The notes beneath the pieces were generated by a model, which was given only the letters and a program-made list of their open reading frames with translations, was not told the DNA's origin and did no database searches. Positions 6,230-6,522 of a stretch of DNA of 6,522 bases are shown here, in pieces. Position 1 is the stretch's first letter. Each line of letters opens with the position of its first letter. Position numbers and translations under genes: made by a program. Source of the DNA: Gammaproteobacteria bacterium (GTDB taxonomy: Bacteria > Pseudomonadota > Gammaproteobacteria > UWMA-0217); contig JALVPS010000093.1 of assembly GCA_027031685.1 (NCBI GenBank), positions 1 to 6,522 on the forward strand. Reading direction: 5' to 3'.

Positions 6230-6285
6230 TTATTTTCAATCAGTTAGCGTTCTGCGGTATTTCTTACCCTCCCTCATCTCCGTAA

Positions 6286-6308
6286 CTGGGCACCCACCTG
6301 GGCACCCA
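6286..6308. repeat. Tandem direct repeat, two copies of CTGGGCACCCA
   Basis: Two perfect copies of an 11-base unit lie at 6286-6296 and 6298-6308, separated by one C (a 12-base period, just over one helical turn). Each unit contains TGGG-CA-CCCA, itself a short inverted repeat. Paired short repeats a few dozen bases from a tRNA 3' end resemble arm-type binding sites of tyrosine integrases, but no integrase is in view. Confidence 0.6.
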
Positions 6309-6345
6309 TGAAACGGCTGTCAGGACACTGTGCTGAAAGGCCTAA

Positions 6346-6380
6346 CAGGCTGTTGAAAAAAGCCGTTTTTCGACAGCCTG
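6346..6380. repeat. Long hairpin made of the element's left terminal repeat and an inverted copy
   Basis: CAGGCTGTTGAAAAA (6346-6360) and TTTTTCGACAGCCTG (6366-6380) are complementary over 15 positions with one G-T pair. They enclose a 5-base loop, AGCCG. The stem is GC-rich at its base and A/T-only near the loop, so it does not look like a normal intrinsic terminator. It places a third copy of the terminal repeat inside the element. Confidence 0.7.
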
Positions 6381-6508
6381 AGTACGGCCCACGAGGGGTG
6401 CCGCTATTTTCGGTGACCGTAACCTATTGAAAATAAAGGAAGTGAGGAGGCGGCATTTTATTGTCCCATGATTCAAAAAACCCATAAAAGGACTTTTTCA
6501 ACACCCTT
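6346..6508. mobile_element. Putative miniature inverted-repeat element (or trimmed IS remnant), 163 bp
   Basis: The left end, CAGGCTGTTGAAAAA (6346-6360), and the reverse complement of the right end, AAGGGTGTTGAAAAA (6494-6508), match at 13 of 15 positions. Both are flanked flush by the 4-base direct repeat CTAA (6342-6345 and 6509-6512), as expected for a target-site duplication. The inside has no transposase. GGCTGTTGAAAAA-type ends occur on several proteobacterial insertion sequences. The CTAA duplication fits the YTAR preference of the IS5 subgroup, but the parent family cannot be assigned from this sequence. Confidence 0.45.
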
Positions 6509-6522
6509 CTAAGGGAGGGAGG

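Larger units (their letters stand above)
6230..6522. other. Non-coding, AT-richer tail downstream of the tRNA gene
   Basis: These 293 bases contain no gene I can support. Their base composition is visibly richer in A and T than the rest of the window. They hold a tandem 11-base repeat (6286-6308), then a putative miniature inverted-repeat element (6346-6508), then a short CCCTT-CT-AAGGG inverted repeat (6504-6515). No obvious intrinsic terminator follows the tRNA gene directly. The composition shift and the repeats suggest accessory or integrated DNA starting behind the tRNA. Confidence 0.55.

Noticed and set aside
6308..6430. 40-codon open frame starting at ATG 6308 in the tail
   Set aside because: It has no ribosome site and runs through the hairpin and terminal repeat. 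There is no recognisable product and it is short enough to arise by chance.
6230..6436. 11-base inverted repeat TTATTTTCAAT (6230-6240) and its complement (6426-6436)
   Set aside because: It is A/T-rich and short, it spans the putative element boundary, and there is no supporting structure; chance is likely.
6468..6512. 14-codon open frame ending in the right terminal repeat
   Set aside because: It is too short, and a GGAGG upstream (6446-6450) is too far from the ATG. Its stop lies in the repeat flank.
1..6522. CRISPR arrays, rRNA genes, riboswitches or toxin-antitoxin pairs
   Set aside because: No regularly spaced repeats, rRNA-like segments, recognisable riboswitch cores or paired small genes were seen on either strand.

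Overview
This is GC-rich chromosomal DNA that is densely packed with genes. It most likely comes from a gammaproteobacterium: an nlpD-type gene sits directly upstream of rpoS, which is the hallmark gammaproteobacterial arrangement, and the RpoS, AlaC-type aminotransferase, homoserine dehydrogenase and short-type threonine synthase all look gammaproteobacterial. The species cannot be named from this window. A high-GC lineage such as a purple sulfur or other chemolithotrophic group is a guess only.

Layout from left to right. (1) Positions 2-388 hold the 3' end of an NlpD-like LytM-domain protein. (2) Positions 389-560 are the rpoS leader. (3) Positions 561-1448 encode the stationary-phase sigma factor RpoS, with an unusually short N-terminus. 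(4) A small Mth938/DUF498-domain protein is convergent to rpoS on the minus strand (1458-1820), and the two stop codons form the arms of one 15-base palindrome. (5) A 128-base divergent intergenic region carries back-to-back promoter candidates. (6) An amino-acid biosynthesis operon follows on the plus strand: alaC-type aminotransferase (1949-3178), homoserine dehydrogenase hom (3175-4485), threonine synthase thrC (4504-5580) and an unrecognised membrane protein of about 183 residues (5587-6138). (7) A tRNA-Arg(ACG) gene lies at 6153-6229, and its probable promoter overlaps the stop codon of the membrane protein. (8) An AT-richer non-coding tail (6230-6522) carries a tandem 11-base repeat and what looks like a 163-base miniature inverted-repeat element with a 4-base target duplication.

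How the parts work together. Hom and ThrC provide the first and last of the three steps from aspartate semialdehyde to threonine. Homoserine kinase (thrB or an analogue) is not in the window and must be encoded elsewhere. AlaC links the same transcript to pyruvate/glutamate transamination. NlpD normally activates cell-wall amidases at division, and in relatives its gene contains the main rpoS promoter.

Most of the window is ordinary core genome, and I see no previously undescribed multi-gene system. The part that deserves a second look is the tail behind the tRNA, which has features of an integration hotspot and a small non-autonomous mobile element. No database search or computation was available; family assignments rest on reading the translated motifs.
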